From the NCBI GenBank assembly GCA_958510825.1, contig OY294049.1, positions 35,244,774 to 35,308,773 on the forward strand: DNA of 64,000 nucleotides, given 5' to 3'. A program made the translations under genes and the position numbers. Positions 14,726 through 26,650 of this stretch are shown here, one piece after another (the first letter of the stretch is position 1; the number at the start of each line of letters is the position of its first letter). The notes under the pieces are model-generated. The model saw only the letters and a list, made by a program, of their open reading frames with translations, was not told where the DNA came from and searched no databases. The DNA is from Brachypterus glaber. Taxonomy: Eukaryota; Arthropoda; Insecta; Coleoptera; Kateretidae.

Positions 14726-17700
14726 TTAAACTAAAAACTTAAATATCCCTAAAACTAATAAAACAGTTCCTAAGTGACTTGTTAAACCGGCTTGCCCACC
14801 AACACTATCAATTTTTTCTTTGATAATAGTATTCTTGATATCTTCAAGAGATATAACAATGGCTTTATTTATACTCCTCATAAGGGGGAAATTGACAAAT
14901 GTATTCTCATGAACCGCATCCGAACAATCTCCATGGAAATCATCGGTGTCTATTGACCATACCATGGCCCCTGCGAGATTTTTTTCCATGGCAAACCTGA
15001 TTTTTTCTTCTATCGATCTTTCGTCGTCGTAGGTGATGACGCGGTTTTTGGAAACAGCATATGGCGTGCTGGTTTCACTATCCCAATATTTTTTCCATGG
15101 CTCTGTTGTGTTTTTCAATTCAGTGCATATCTAAGAAAAAATTAAAAGGGATTACTAAGTGTACTTGGTTCGGGGTCTTACATAAACTAAGCGCCCTATC
15201 CTCAATTTAAAGAGATGTTTTTTCAGCAAGAATTTTGGATCCACAACATCAAAGGCCTTACATAAGTCGAGAAACACAGCTAGTACTAGTTTCTTCCTGT
15301 CTAAGTTTTGATAAATTATGTTGGGGGAAAGGGTTGTTACTGAATGGTTTACCGTTATAATCTTATAGGAGACTTAAAGGATCCCGCACATTTGATGTTA
15401 TAATCCTATAAATACAAGGTATCTTCGACACGCCCAAAAGGCGCCAAGTATTTAGAATATTTTATATGTTTTTTTTTAATCTTTCAGGAAATGTGCGGGC
15501 TCCTTTAGCATCACATGGGGGTAATTTCTTACTTCATTATATCCCATAAACCCATTTTCTCTGGTAAAAGGTCCTTGGAACCCGGTATTTTTCGAAATGC
15601 TGCCCAATTTTGGTTTCGAATTTGATTCTGATTCAATAGTTTCAGGCATCGTGAAGGTTCTACCATATAATGGAATCCCCATCACTAGTTTGTTAGCTGG
15701 AGCCCCCTTTTTCAACATATAATTAATTGTATATTCCTAAAAACCAAAAAAATCAGTAAAATCTTAGGTGGAAATGTTAAGGCCCGAGTATGGAAATAAC
15801 ACGAGTGCGAAAACGACACTTTCCAGATAGTTTTGTACACTGTTTTTCCTACGGCCTCCAAAAATAGCATATTTTCGTTACTTACGACATTTAGAACATC
15901 GGAACTTCTTAGTGGAGCATTAGCTCCAGTTTTTTGGTCCCACGCTCCGTGATAGTCGTAACACATCATATGAATATAGTCTAAATACACGGAGAGACCT
16001 GCTACATCGTATGCTATATCTATAGTATCTTTACCAGCTCCAAATGCAGCTGTTAACAGCAAGTTATGTTTTTTAAAAGCTGCTCTCAATTCCTAAAAGT
16101 TAAAATGTTATAACTTATAACACTATTGCAAAAAATAATAGTTTAGACCTTACACCATCCCGACTAATACTCGGAAGTCGAAGTCTTTAAATAAATTCTT
16201 TTCTAAATTTAAATCCCAGCCGGGAACCTTGGATAAGAAACTAATACTCGGAAGTTGAAGTCTTTAAATAAATTCTTTTCTAAATTTAAATCCCAGCCGG
16301 GAACCTTGGATAAGAAACTAATACTCGGAAGTCGAAGTCTTTAAATAAATTCCTTTCTAAATTTAAATCCCAGCCGGGAACCTTGGATAAGAAACTAATA
16401 CTCGGAAGTCGAAGTCTTTAAATAAATTCTTTTCTAAATTTAAATCCCAGCCGGGAACCTTGGATAAGAAACTAATACTCGGAATTCGAAGTCTTTAAAT
16501 AAATTCTTTTCTAAATTTAAAGCCCAGCCGGGAACCTTGGATAAGAAACTAATACTCGGAAGTCGAAGTCTTTAAATAAATTCTTTTCTAAATTTAAATC
16601 CCAGCCGGGAACCTTGGATAAGAAACTAATACTTGGAAGTCGAAGTCTTTAAATAAATTCCTTTCTAAATTTAAATCCCAGCCGGGAACCTTGGATAAGA
16701 AACTAATACTCGGAAGTCGAAGTCTTTAAATAAATTCCTTTCTAAATTTAAATCCCAGCCGGGAACCTTGGATAAGAAACTAATACTCGGAATTGGAAGT
16801 CTTTAAAAAGCTTTCAAAAAATGTCCGGACAGACCGACTGAGGTCATTGTTATTGGTTCCTTACCTTAACCAGTAATAAGAAATTTTCTTTATCATTTGG
16901 TGATCCACCTCGTTTACCAGGAAACTCCCAATCCAAATCTAAACCATCAAAATTATATTTCCTGAAAAACAATATTACACAGGGCATTAACTTTGAAGTG
17001 TGGAACACCAATTAAAAGAAAATGTATCGCATTGTTTACTGTGGGTCTCATAAAAATTACTTAAGCCCGTTGTCAAAATATTTTCAGTTTAAGGGGTTGT
17101 TCTGATTTTTGAGGCAAAAAATTGACAGAATTTAGAATTTTACAAAAAATCTGCATTATTTTTATGTATAAAACTTTTTACAAAGTATTAGGCAAATCTT
17201 AAAGTTCAAAAAAAAAATATTTTTAATTTTTTTGCCGTCATAAATAAATATTGTTTTTGAAAGTAATCCAATAAAAACAAAAAAGTTATGAGGGGTTAAA
17301 CTTTCGACAAAAGCTGAAAGAAAATTCCGATTAACGTAACTTTTTCAGAAAAAATTACTTTTATTATAAGGATACCAATTTTAAAAGTAATCCCCCCAAA
17401 CAAGTTATGGGGGGTTAAAGCTAAAAAAACTATCATTTTCAAATTTGTTTTTTTTTTCAAAAAAAAATTCTCTTTTCGCAAAAAAAATTAAAAATAAAAA
17501 AAAAATTGTATTTTTTTATTTTTTTTTCAGAAATGTTTCTCAACATTATTTGTTATTGCCCTTCAGTGTAGACTAAAAATTAAGAAAAAAAATTGGTGAA
17601 AAATTAACCACTTATCAAAAAAAAAATATTCTAATAATAATTAATATTAAGAAGTATAAAAAAGCAACAAAAAAATCGATTTTTTGAAACCAAAAATAAG

Positions 17701-20700
17701 AACAACCCCTTAATATATAATTACTTGATAAAGCTGACTGTACTGGCCACAAATCTAGACCTTCTCGCTGGATCTGCAGATAACTTCGAATAATTATCCG
17801 ATCCTTCATTCCATCCTCCAATAGCTAAAGTAACTTTTAAATGGGGGTATGTATCTTTTAAGGATGTTACTTTTTGGTATCCGCCCTTGCCATAATTTTC
17901 AGTCAAATCTTGCCACGGATCTAAAAAATATATATTTTAAACTTTTTTAGATTTTTATTTTTTTAAATTCTTTTTTATATTTATTTTTTTATTTTTCTGT
18001 TATTACCTAGTGACTTTATGGAGTCTTCTTTTACATCTAAACCAGCGAAAGAGTACACCAAATGGGTGCACAATGATGGGTCCACATTTTCTATAGAAAA
18101 TGAACCTCTGTCTGGTCTATAAACTGACCATGTACCTAGGTAACATACTACTAGTCTACTGTGAGAGGGACCTAGAAAATTTAAAGAAAAAACATGTTTA
18201 AAAATGAAACAGGAAAATGTTCTTCAAAACCTTCTTCTGGAGTACCGCTCCCAGTGCCAATTACTGAAAAACTAAAAGAGATTTAAATATTCCATCAATC
18301 TATTTTCTAATCATCGTACAAAGTAATATTGGTATACTGGCAGTTTCGGGCTACTGGCCCTCTTCAGTACAAGAGTCAACCATGTACGCTGATTAATCAT
18401 CATCAATAGTTTGTTTGGACGCTGATTAAGAAAACATTATTCGACTTTATTCACGAAATAAATAATGTCATGAGATTGATGTACTCTTGCGCGCCATCTA
18501 TTGCTAGATGTAGACAACTACTCATTTATTCTCCTAATCCTGGAGACTTTAAATGGTAGCAAGTCTCCAAAAAAATCTTGAAACTTTTTGTTTTGATTTT
18601 TTTATTATTTCGTTAAAAAAATATATATTTAAAAAAAAATGTTAAAATTTTTTGTTTTTTTTTTTTGAAAATTTTTGTTTTTTCAAAAAATTTTGTTTTC
18701 GAAAAAATAAAATAACTTTTTTTTTATTAAAAAAAATCAAGTATTTGGGGAAATTCAATATACCATTTATTGTGAATAGTATATAATGGAATGCGCAGCA
18801 TTAGTATGAATTCATGAGATTCAATTCAAATTCAATTGAATTTAAAAAGATTAATCTCTTACCAAAATTTTATGCTTTCAAAATGACAATATTACATACA
18901 AACACTGTTACTAATTAATTTTTAAGTGTATACTTATCCTTATTGAACATTAAGAGAAACTCTGATTTAAAAAGATTAATAATTTCCTGATAATTATCTT
19001 TCTTGCTAATTATTCGTCTTTAAACGGTTTTTTCATGATAAACGGTGCATGAAAAAATTAATCTATTATATAAAATACAAGTTTATATAAAATAAATTAT
19101 TGAATATCATATTTCAACTGAGTATATAGTTTGACGCGCGGATCTGTGGCTACGGGAAATATGTTTGGAATGTGTGTGCAAGTGGGAGGCCCGATGTAGG
19201 CACGCACGCCTTATTACGGAAAGAAGAGAGCGCGAGTCATTCCTCCCCCTTACGTCGGAGACTTTCTTTCATGCGGAGAACTATATTTGGCAACGATTTT
19301 CCCGAAAACTAAAAGAATTAATCAATTTATGCTAAAACCAGTTTAAATAATATGACAATATCTAGAAAAATTGGCCCAAAATAAAATCCACTCCTACAAC
19401 TTACACCTAACTTTTTTTTTTAAATACCACCCCTATAATTTTTGGGTTGTTTTGCATAGCTTGCGAATACAACTAGTTTTATTTACGAAGTAAATGTACC
19501 TATGGTTTATGGGAAAAGGTTTCTTAATCGTTAATCAAATATTAATAAAGTTATTAATGTAATAAATCGGTTATTACACATTTAAAAACGTCATAATTCA
19601 TTTTAAAGGAATTAAAATTTGTGTGCGATTATTAGACACCGGATTACCAAATTTTCGTTTGGACTTTTTTTGGACATTTAATCTCTCATATTTTTAAACG
19701 TTTTTTACCACTTCTTAAACTTAAAAATAGCAAGCATAATATACCATTCCATTAGCAAGCTCAAGTTCTATACAATGAATCGAAAAAATATAGGGGTCCC
19801 TATAAATAAATCGGATTTAACCAGATTGAAAATAAAATCTAACTGTTTTAATCCTTTTGAATCTGATTTTTTTTGTTATAATTTAAAAAAATAAAGTTGT
19901 GTGGGGGTATAGGGGTAGATTTTATTTTTGGCTAATTTTATATTATTGTCTTATTTAAACTTGCTTTTGCAGAAATTGATTTTCTCTTTTAGTTTTCGGG
20001 AAAATCTCTGCCAAATATAGTTGAAATCAGGGGGTGGTTTTTAAATGTTTTTCACCACTTCCTAACTTAAAAATGACAAGTATATTATATTATTATATTT
20101 GAAAGCTCAAGGTCTATCCAAAACAACCCAAAAATTATAGGGGTGCCATTTAAACAAATAAAGTTAGGGGTAAGATGGATGGGGAGGAAGGTTGAGGGGT
20201 GGATTTTATTTTTAGCTACTTTTTATAGATATTGTTTTACAGTGTCGGACTGGACAGGTGAGACAGTGAGAAAAATCTCACGGGGTCTCCCGGTTTGGGG
20301 GCTCCTCATACGTTGGGGCCCCCCTCGTCAGAAGAGATGGTTCTTTTTTAGAGTCATCATCAAAAACATTTTGAGAGTTAAAGCTTTTTTGCTTTAGGTG
20401 AGGACTTTTTTTTAGTCATCAAAAAATTTCAGCAGGGGTAAAGCTTTTTTTCGGAGGTGAGGACTTTTTAGTCATCAAAATTTACTTGGGGGCCCTCACG
20501 GGTCATCCAGTTCGATACTGTCGGTATATTATCTATATAAAAAACTAATTATGTGAACTTTTAAACACATTTTTATCAGGGATGGGGTTTTTGCCATAGG
20601 TACTGCCCAGACAGCACATAATAACTAGTGGATATCCAGTGGACATACTTTCTGGGTATCCAGTGGATATTCTGGACTGACAGTATATCCCATGGTGTCC

Positions 20701-21189
20701 AAATATCGCCCTATGTCCAGAATATTCACTGGATATCCACATAGATATCCAGTGGACATTTATTTTTTAACCTCCCTAAAGTATATACTCTGGATATCCA
20801 TTAGAGATCCATCATGGATTGGACGTTCAGTGGATATAAGGCTGTCTAATGGATATCTAATGATTATTATGTGATGTCTGGGTATTGTTACAATGACCCC
20901 GAAAACGTATAAATATTTCATTGTCTATTGTATTTATAATAATCATATTAATATTTTGTTATTCTAAAGAAATAGGATTTTTTTTAAGTACGTATTTTAA
21001 TTAATTCTGAAAAAAAATAATATTAAACCGGCCACCGCGGCGCACCGGCGCAAAAATTATAAACGTCTTATCTTATTCAAAAACTAATAATTAAATATGG
21101 ATTAATAACTTACCCGTAGTATTGGCCAAAGTGCTAACAATTTGCACAAAAATAAAACTAAAAAACACTATAAACTTTGTCGAAATCAT
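14726..21189 (-). CDS. GH18 chitinase with signal peptide and GPI-type C-terminus
   Basis: Secreted endochitinase hydrolysing beta-1,4 bonds of chitin. Exons on the minus strand are 21114-21189, 18007-18171, 17725-17920, 16865-16961, 15886-16092, 15533-15736 and 14726-15130. All borders are GT..AG, in phase, giving 449 residues. Residues 1-20 are a hydrophobic signal peptide. The four GH18 blocks are present: [13 protein letters not shown] (from 109), [11 protein letters not shown] (150-160, acid Glu158), [11 protein letters not shown] (220-230) and [12 protein letters not shown] (369-380). One catalytic domain fills the protein; there is no chitin-binding domain or Ser/Thr linker. After residue 384 comes a linker and a hydrophobic last 19 residues ending at the stop, as expected of a GPI-anchor signal. 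This layout fits the group IV insect chitinases, often gut-expressed; that placement is inference. The ~2.9-kb first intron separates the signal-peptide exon. Confidence 0.93.
15173..15304 (-). pseudogene. LINE reverse-transcriptase fragment in a chitinase intron
   Basis: Read on the minus strand this gives about 43 codons without a stop. They include [12 protein letters not shown], which matches the reverse-transcriptase motif FLDxxKAFDxVxH of Jockey/CR1-type non-LTR retrotransposons. Both sides lose all resemblance, so it is a short scrap. It lies between chitinase exons 6 and 7, in the same orientation as the host gene. Confidence 0.7.
16164..16800. repeat. 77-bp minisatellite, about eight copies
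   Basis: Unit starts CTAATACTCGGAAGTCGAAG and ends GGGAACCTTGGATAAGAAA. It recurs every 77 bp from 16164 (16241, 16318, 16395 and so on), with a truncated ninth unit at about 16779. Units differ by only one to three bases, so amplification is recent. The array fills most of chitinase intron 4 (16093-16864) and disrupts no exon. Confidence 0.95.
17270..17480 (-). repeat. Fragment of dispersed repeat family (see 40583)
   Basis: Minus-strand copy of the stretch found at about 40790-40990: AAGTAATCCCCCCAAA and GTTATGGGGGGTTAAA recur with the same spacing. It lies in chitinase intron 3. Confidence 0.5.
18327..18374 (-). ncRNA. Hammerhead ribozyme core, type I, Penelope-like repeat copy
   Basis: On the minus strand: CTGAAGA (conserved CUGANGA) at 18361-18367, stem II GGGC/GCCC around a 5-nt loop (18348-18360), then GAAA, then a minimal helix III (ACT/AGT, 3-nt loop) and a GTA cleavage triplet. 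Helix I pairs TTGTA before the core with TACCAA after it, with a mismatch at the fourth position. Flanks match the copies at 42155 and 42816, including TTTGTACGATGATT downstream. All core nucleotides needed for cleavage are present. It sits in chitinase intron 1 in the transcribed orientation. Confidence 0.75.
18748..18812 (-). repeat. End fragment of dispersed repeat family
   Basis: Reverse complement of the left end of the repeats at 25503 and 40583: TATACTATTCACAATAAATG and the ATTCCATTATAT word are shared. In chitinase intron 1. Confidence 0.5.
19130..20200. repeat. Large imperfect inverted repeat in chitinase intron 1
   Basis: The block around 19285-19460 (TATATTTGGCAACGATTTTC, CCGAAAACTAAAAG, CCCCTATAATTTTTGGGTTG) returns in reverse complement at about 19985-20160. 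A GC-richer segment at 19136-19285 precedes it and has no partner. I see no coding sequence; a decayed DNA transposon is likely. Confidence 0.5.
20606..20882. mobile_element. CCCAG-type inverted-repeat element, private word GGATATCCA
   Basis: Ends are CCCAGACAGCACATAATAA and the reverse complement of CCCAGACATCACATAATAA. The 277-bp interior consists largely of TGGATATCCA, AGTGGATAT and GGACATT words on both strands. Flanks TACTG and TATTG may be a decayed 5-bp target duplication. It lies in chitinase intron 1. It shares its first 13 bases with the element at 27052. Confidence 0.7.
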
Positions 21190-21460
21190 GTCTTTTCTAT
21201 TTTCCGTTATAAATAAACGTGCAAAATTGTTTTCTTTATTAAGAAGTTGGTTACCATTGGTACCGTACCATCAACAATAATACAGTTAGGTACTCCGTCT
21301 CTGGTGGTTCACTGTCTCATGGTAAAATGTCATGGGTGAGACAAGAACAGAAGAGATAAATGGTAGGAAACCACAAAGGGAATAAATCAAAAACGGTTCA
21401 ACCACCAGATAGATACCCCTGTGGTTAAACCGCGTCGCTCTAGTAGTCCGTTAATTAAAT

Positions 21461-21606
21461 TAATGCGCACTTATCGTTTTGGTTCTAGCCCTAGGACTCT
21501 ACAAAACTACAGGGTTTACAATTTAAAGCCTTTTTCCAGTTTGTTATCAACCTTGTCATTTTGTAGAGTGCCCGAGGTCTGTAAGAGAACCAAAACGTGC
21601 GCATTA
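21461..21606. repeat. Inverted repeat, TAATGCGCAC ends
   Basis: TAATGCGCAC..TCGTTTTGGTTCT at the left and AGAACCAAAACG..TGCGCATTA at the right pair with small gaps, then pair again through CTCTACAAAAC/ATTTTGTAGAG. The reading frame across it is not a gene. Confidence 0.6.
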
Positions 21607-21900
21607 CTTTATCCATGACATGCGGGATTGCTTTTGCTTAGGAAAAAATTTAACTCAAACCTTTCATTAACTAAAAAAAATAAGAAAAATTGAAAAAAAA
21701 AGAAAGGTTAACTGTAAAAAATACAAATAAATAACTTTGAGAAAAAAAAAACAAAAATGCGAGCTGTCGCAAAAAATAATAGTATTTACCGCCTTTGCCT
21801 AACTTGATTTTTGCATGTGTTAATTTGTTAGGATGGGGAGAAATAAAATTTTACAAAAAAAAAGTCCAAAAAAATTCACCGAATTTTTTTTATAAATTGC

Positions 21901-22053
21901 AGTACTTACTACTGTTAAAATTTTACTAACCGGCACCTGTGAGCTGAGGCAAGGGAAAGAAAAGAGGTAAGATACTGTGTGTTTTATAGGCGACCTTGCA
22001 TTCAAAACATTCCGACCAGGTGCCAGTTAGTAAAATTTTAACAGTACTTAGTA
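21901..22053. repeat. Inverted repeat with ~37-bp arms
   Basis: ACTGTTAAAATTTTACTAAC then GGCACCTG on the left is mirrored by CAGGTGCC then GTTAGTAAAATTTTAACAGT on the right, within about 37-bp arms. The loop is non-coding. Confidence 0.6.
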
Positions 22054-22191
22054 TTTAAAATATAAGACCTTTCAACCAAACCGTGATCCCCTTGTGTACG
22101 CATACCATACTAATCAGTGTAGAGCATTAGCGTTTCCTTTCACTTTTTCGCTCGGGCCGAGCTGCTCGGCTTTGTATTTTTGATAAGTAAT

Positions 22192-22237
22192 AAAAAGAGA
22201 CAAAGTAACGTCATATCACGTTATTTTGTCTCTTTTT
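22192..22237. repeat. Compact hairpin
   Basis: AAAAAGAGACAAAGTAACG pairs with CGTTATTTTGTCTCTTTTT with one mismatch and a loop of about 8 nt. Confidence 0.6.
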
Positions 22238-22930
22238 GTCATGCAGATTGTATTTTGTCGGCAAAGGTCAGTGTCACTTAAAATTTTAAATTTAGAAGTC
22301 TAAACTAGTTTTGTAAAAATAAGTGCCCTGGGGGGAATTGAATTTGCCTATTATAAGCCTAAAATAGACATAGAAATATTCAATGCATCCAAAAACCCAA
22401 AAATGTATTTTTTTTTCAGGTGTCTTTTTGCGTGACCACTGGCATATATTTAAAATATTTTTGGTCAAAATTTTGCTCATACTATTCGCAGCGCATGCGA
22501 TAATCCGATCGAATTGAAATTTTCTGGAAAAAGCAAGCTCTATGAGGGGAAGATCTCTCTATTGTCTTGGAAAGTAATTACCCCAAAAACAAAAAAGTTA
22601 TTTCTTTAATTTTTTTGAAAATTATTTTCTTTTATTTTTTTTAAGATTATTATTATTACATATTTTCACGGCTTGTTACATATTATGTCCAGAATCTGGA
22701 CTCCAGATACAGCAAAAAAAATTGAGTTTCTAATTGTGAACATGCCGATTGAGAGTAAGATCTTTTTTTATTCACTGTTGAACAGTGATTTCTAAATTCT
22801 AAAAAAGTTAAAAGAAACATCCATTAGAAATTTTCCGAATAAACCCAAGATTTTCTAAACTAAAAACATTAGTGCGGGGGGAGTTTATGTAAGGAAAAAA
22901 TATAATGTAGGTACTATCAACTGTAAAAAG

Positions 22931-23715
22931 TACCCGGGTAGAAAAGTACATAAATCTAACTTAACATAACATTAGATTAGTGACATTTTTATGTTTGGAC
23001 TCAAACGTTTTACAAAAACGTTATAAAATATATAAATCTAACCTTAAAAACTAACGTTTGATAAAAACGTTATAAAATACATAAATCTAGTTTCCTAGCT
23101 AAATTCTAACCTTTTTCTAACCTTATTCTACTTTAAATATTTTTTTAAATTTCCATGGTTAATACGTTAGCTATAGTAGAAAATACTCATTTCAAACAGC
23201 TATGTGCCTAGGTTTGATAATTATTTATTATTTCTATAATATCCCCCAAAACTCAAAATTATAGTAAGTCTGGCAACGCTGTACTAGAATTGAGAAAATA
23301 TTTTAAGATTCTGAAGTATAAGTATTGAAGTATAACAGCATATTACACGAAAAATATTTAGGGCCAGCTAAAAAGATGGATATTTTATAAATTAATGTAA
23401 CGAAATTATGTTTAAAAATATTATGATTGCTAAAATATATTAAGATTTATTTATATGAATAAATTTGTCTCCAGCTGCCATTTTATGATGAAGGTAGAAA
23501 TTTTCTAGTTGGCCACGCCCCCTCCGAAAGTTAGAAATTAAACTTACTCATAACGTATTTCTAACTTAAGAATCTAACGTTAGATTAACGTTTGTAACTA
23601 ACGTTTGATTCTAACGTTAAAAAGCGGGACATTTGCACATATTTTATAACGTACTTTTATACAGTTTTATAACATTAGAAAAACGTTATTCTAACGTTAA
23701 ATTTCTACTAGGGTA
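22931..23715. mobile_element. Inverted-repeat element, TACCC..GTAGAAA ends, private word AACGTTA
   Basis: Left end TACCCGGGTAGAAA; right end is the complement of TACCCTAGTAGAAA. TA at each edge may be the duplication. Sub-terminal zones (22960-23130 and 23540-23700) are made of TAACGTTA, AACGTTTTA, AACATTAGA and ATAACGT words. The middle is AT-rich and non-coding. Confidence 0.6.
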
Positions 23716-24383
23716 TACACTATAAAATGCGATGATAATTTTCACGCCTTGTTACTTATGGTGGTTTTTTTGCGATTGATATACATTTATGTATCAGACC
23801 ATTTCGAATGACAAACACGATAGTTATTCTTTTTAACAAATAAAAATTATTAAAAAATTAATTAATGCACGGTTCTTTGAATTCCTAATAAATAAAAACG
23901 ACATTCTAAAAATATGAAAAGAAGATAATTTGCTTAAAGTGTACTGCATACAGTGGCGTTCTTTTATACAGTGTGTATTTGAAATAGTGTTCAAAAATTT
24001 TAGAATCTATTCTACATCATAAAATATGACAAAAAGTTCCTATAAATAGATGTCTAAAAATGCGTCGTAAATGTTGTACGAAACGGGGGGCCTTATCAGT
24101 TTTTTGTCTTAAACTTTTTCTGTGTAACTCTTTTATAATTTTATTTTTGGAATATGATTCCTTAGGTCAAAATACATAAAAAGGTACACTGTAGGATTAA
24201 CCGTTTTCGAGAAAATATAATTTGAAGGTAACATTTCACGGTTTGAGGACAAAAAATTAAATACTAAAATGTTGAAAACCAAAATTTCAATGACACTTTA
24301 AAGATCTAAAACAAAATTGTTGTATTTTTTGAATATAAATAAACATACCTCCACAATTTCACAATATCTTTTTTCGTAATATA

Positions 24384-25079
24384 CAGGGTGATTAGTAACT
24401 GCCATGCGAAAATTTAAGAGGTGATTCTACATCGAAAAATATGAAAAAAAGTTTTATAAAGGGTGGTCCGGAAATGAGCACTAAGACAGCTACGGCCCTT
24501 CGAAGATTACATATTGAATGGGACCAAATAAGAGCATCAATAAAATTTTAATGCTTCATTTAAAACTGAGAAAAAAAGTATTCAACTAAATTAAATATTA
24601 AAGGAGTAAAATCATTTTAAAAAGTAACGTTTTTGGTAGCACAAAATGTTATGTACTCTTCATTGCATTTTTTTTGAAAACGGTTGCTCCTACAGTGTTA
24701 CACTATATGACATTTTTTATGTATTTTTACTCAAGAAATCTATATTTTTCACAAAAAAAAAACAAAAAAACTACACATAAAAAAGTTTTTGGCAAAAATA
24801 TATTTTGTCCGTCTAGGCACGCCTCTGGATAAATTAAAAAAAAATAAATTAACATAAACTTATTGTCCTTATTAATACTAGTATGCATGCAAAATCTCGT
24901 CGCTCTAACTTAAAGGGTATGAGAGTTAATAATTAAAAACCTTACTTTTATTACAATTTTAAAGGGCCGTAGCTCTCTAAGGGCTCATTTCCGGACCAAC
25001 CTTTATAGGAACATTTCTTGATATTTTTGGATGTAGAATCACCTCTTAAATTTTGGCATACTAGTTATTGATCACCCTG
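24384..25079. mobile_element. CAGGGTGA-type MITE copy 1, TA duplication
   Basis: Begins CAGGGTGATTAGTAACTGCC and ends with the reverse complement CAATAACTAGT..CACCCTG form. TA lies at both borders (24382-24383 and 25080-25081). Arms of about 160 bp include AATTTAAGAGGTGATTCTAC and the GGAAATGAGC block. It is related to the copy at 25877 and to decayed copies near 23985, 28930 and 55960-56350. No transposase. Confidence 0.75.
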
Positions 25080-25225
25080 TATAAAAACAAAGGTTTGAAA
25101 AAAAAAAAAATTTTAAATTAGAAGGTAGAAAGACCCCTTAATGAGTTTTTTACTCAGGTCCTACGCCAAATTTAAATCAGTAAAATATTTTATGTATCCC
25201 TTTTCCCTGCTTTAGGATTTAGAGC

Positions 25226-25289
25226 AGGGGCGGATTTGTTTCATTTTAGGGGAGGGGGCCCCCATGGCCCTCCCCTAAATCCGCCCATG
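25226..25289. repeat. GC-rich hairpin
   Basis: GGGCGGATTT at the left pairs with AAATCCGCCC at the right. Inside them AGGGGAGGG pairs with CCCTCCCCT. A related decayed unit occurs near 60755-60790. Confidence 0.55.
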
Positions 25290-25502
25290 ATTTAGAGTGG
25301 TACCTTTTACAATAGCCATCCTGTTTATATATTTTTAACTAATCTGCAAGTACCGTAAAATGAAAGTTTTATTTAATTTTCGTATTTTTAAAATGCATTC
25401 AAACTTTTTTGTTCAACATTTTCAATTAATTATTTATTTAAATTAAAAAATGCTTTTATTTGTTTAATCTTTCTTTGCTTGTATAACTTTTATAATATAA
25501 AA

Positions 25503-26650
25503 CAAGCCGTGAAGATATGTAATGCTACGCATTCCATTATATACTATTCACAGTAAATGGTATATTGCATTTTCCCAATTACTTAAAAAAATATTTAAAA
25601 AAATTACATTTTATTTTTCAAACGATCTTTTTTTGAAACTATAAAATAAAAAAAATATATATAGTTTTTTGGTTTTCTTTCTGCGAAAAATAAAAAATTA
25701 TAGTTATTTATATTTTTTTTTTGTTTTTGAGGGGATTACTTTGAAAAACAATAAGGATCTTCCCACATAGAAGGGTATTTTCAAAGGTTCTTATTTTTTC
25801 ATGAAACACATTTCTATCTAAGAATTTTTTGTCTAGGACGTTTTTTGTCGATTTTAAGAAATTCGAAACTACCATACAGGGTGAGTAATAACTGGCATGC
25901 CAAAATTTAAGAGGTGATTCTACATCCAAAAATATGAAAAAATGTTCCTATAAAGGTTGTCAAAAAGTCCGGGAATGAGCCCTTAGGGAGCTACGGCCCT
26001 TTAAAATTGTAATAAAAATAAGGTTTTTAATTAATAACTCTGGTACCCTTTAAGCTAGAGCGACGAGCTTTTGCATGTATACTAGTATTAATAAGGGCGA
26101 TAAGTTTATGTTAATTTAGTTTTTTTGAATTTATCCAGAGGCGTGTCTAGACGGAAAAAATATGTGAGGCTTTACATATTTTTGCCCCAAACATTTTTAT
26201 ATGTATGGTTTTTGGATTTTTTGTAAAAAATACGGTTTCCTTAAGTAAAAATACATAAAAAATGTTATATAATGTAACACTGTAGGAGCAAAAAAAAAAA
26301 TGCAATTAAGAGGAAGTAATATTTTGTGCCACCAAAAACGTTGATTTTTAAAAGGCTATTACTCCTTTAATATTAAATTTAGGTGTTTTGGTGAAGCATA
26401 CTTTTTTGCACAGTTTTAAATTATGAATCACCCTGCAGAATTAAAATTGTATTACTGCTTTTTTTTGTTCTCCATTCAATATGTCATCTTCGAAGGGCTG
26501 TAGCTCCCTTAAGGCTCATTTCCGGACCAACCTTTATAGAAACTTTTTTCATACTTTTGGATGTAGAATAACGTCGTAAATGTTGGCTTGGCAGTTACTG
26601 ATCACCCTGTATAATACTATTCTAGCGCAGGCGCTGTGAATAGTATAACA
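25503..26650 (+). repeat. Dispersed repeat copy, interrupted by the CAGGGTGA MITE
   Basis: Starts AGATATGTAATGCTACGCAT and ends near GCGCTGTGAATAGTA, like the copy at 40583-41262. The MITE 25877-26609 is inserted just before the right end, where the other copy reads straight through. Confidence 0.7.
25877..26609. mobile_element. CAGGGTGA-type MITE copy 2, TA duplication shown by an empty site
   Basis: Begins CAGGGTGAGTAATAACTGGC and ends GATCACCCTG, flanked by TA (25875-25876, 26610-26611). It interrupts a repeat whose intact copy at about 41215-41230 has a single TA at this point, so insertion into TA is demonstrated, not assumed. The interior matches copy 1. Confidence 0.85.

Noticed and set aside
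16164..16800. Regular repeats resembling a CRISPR array
   Set aside because: Units are directly adjacent with no variable spacers, in a eukaryotic intron. It is a minisatellite.
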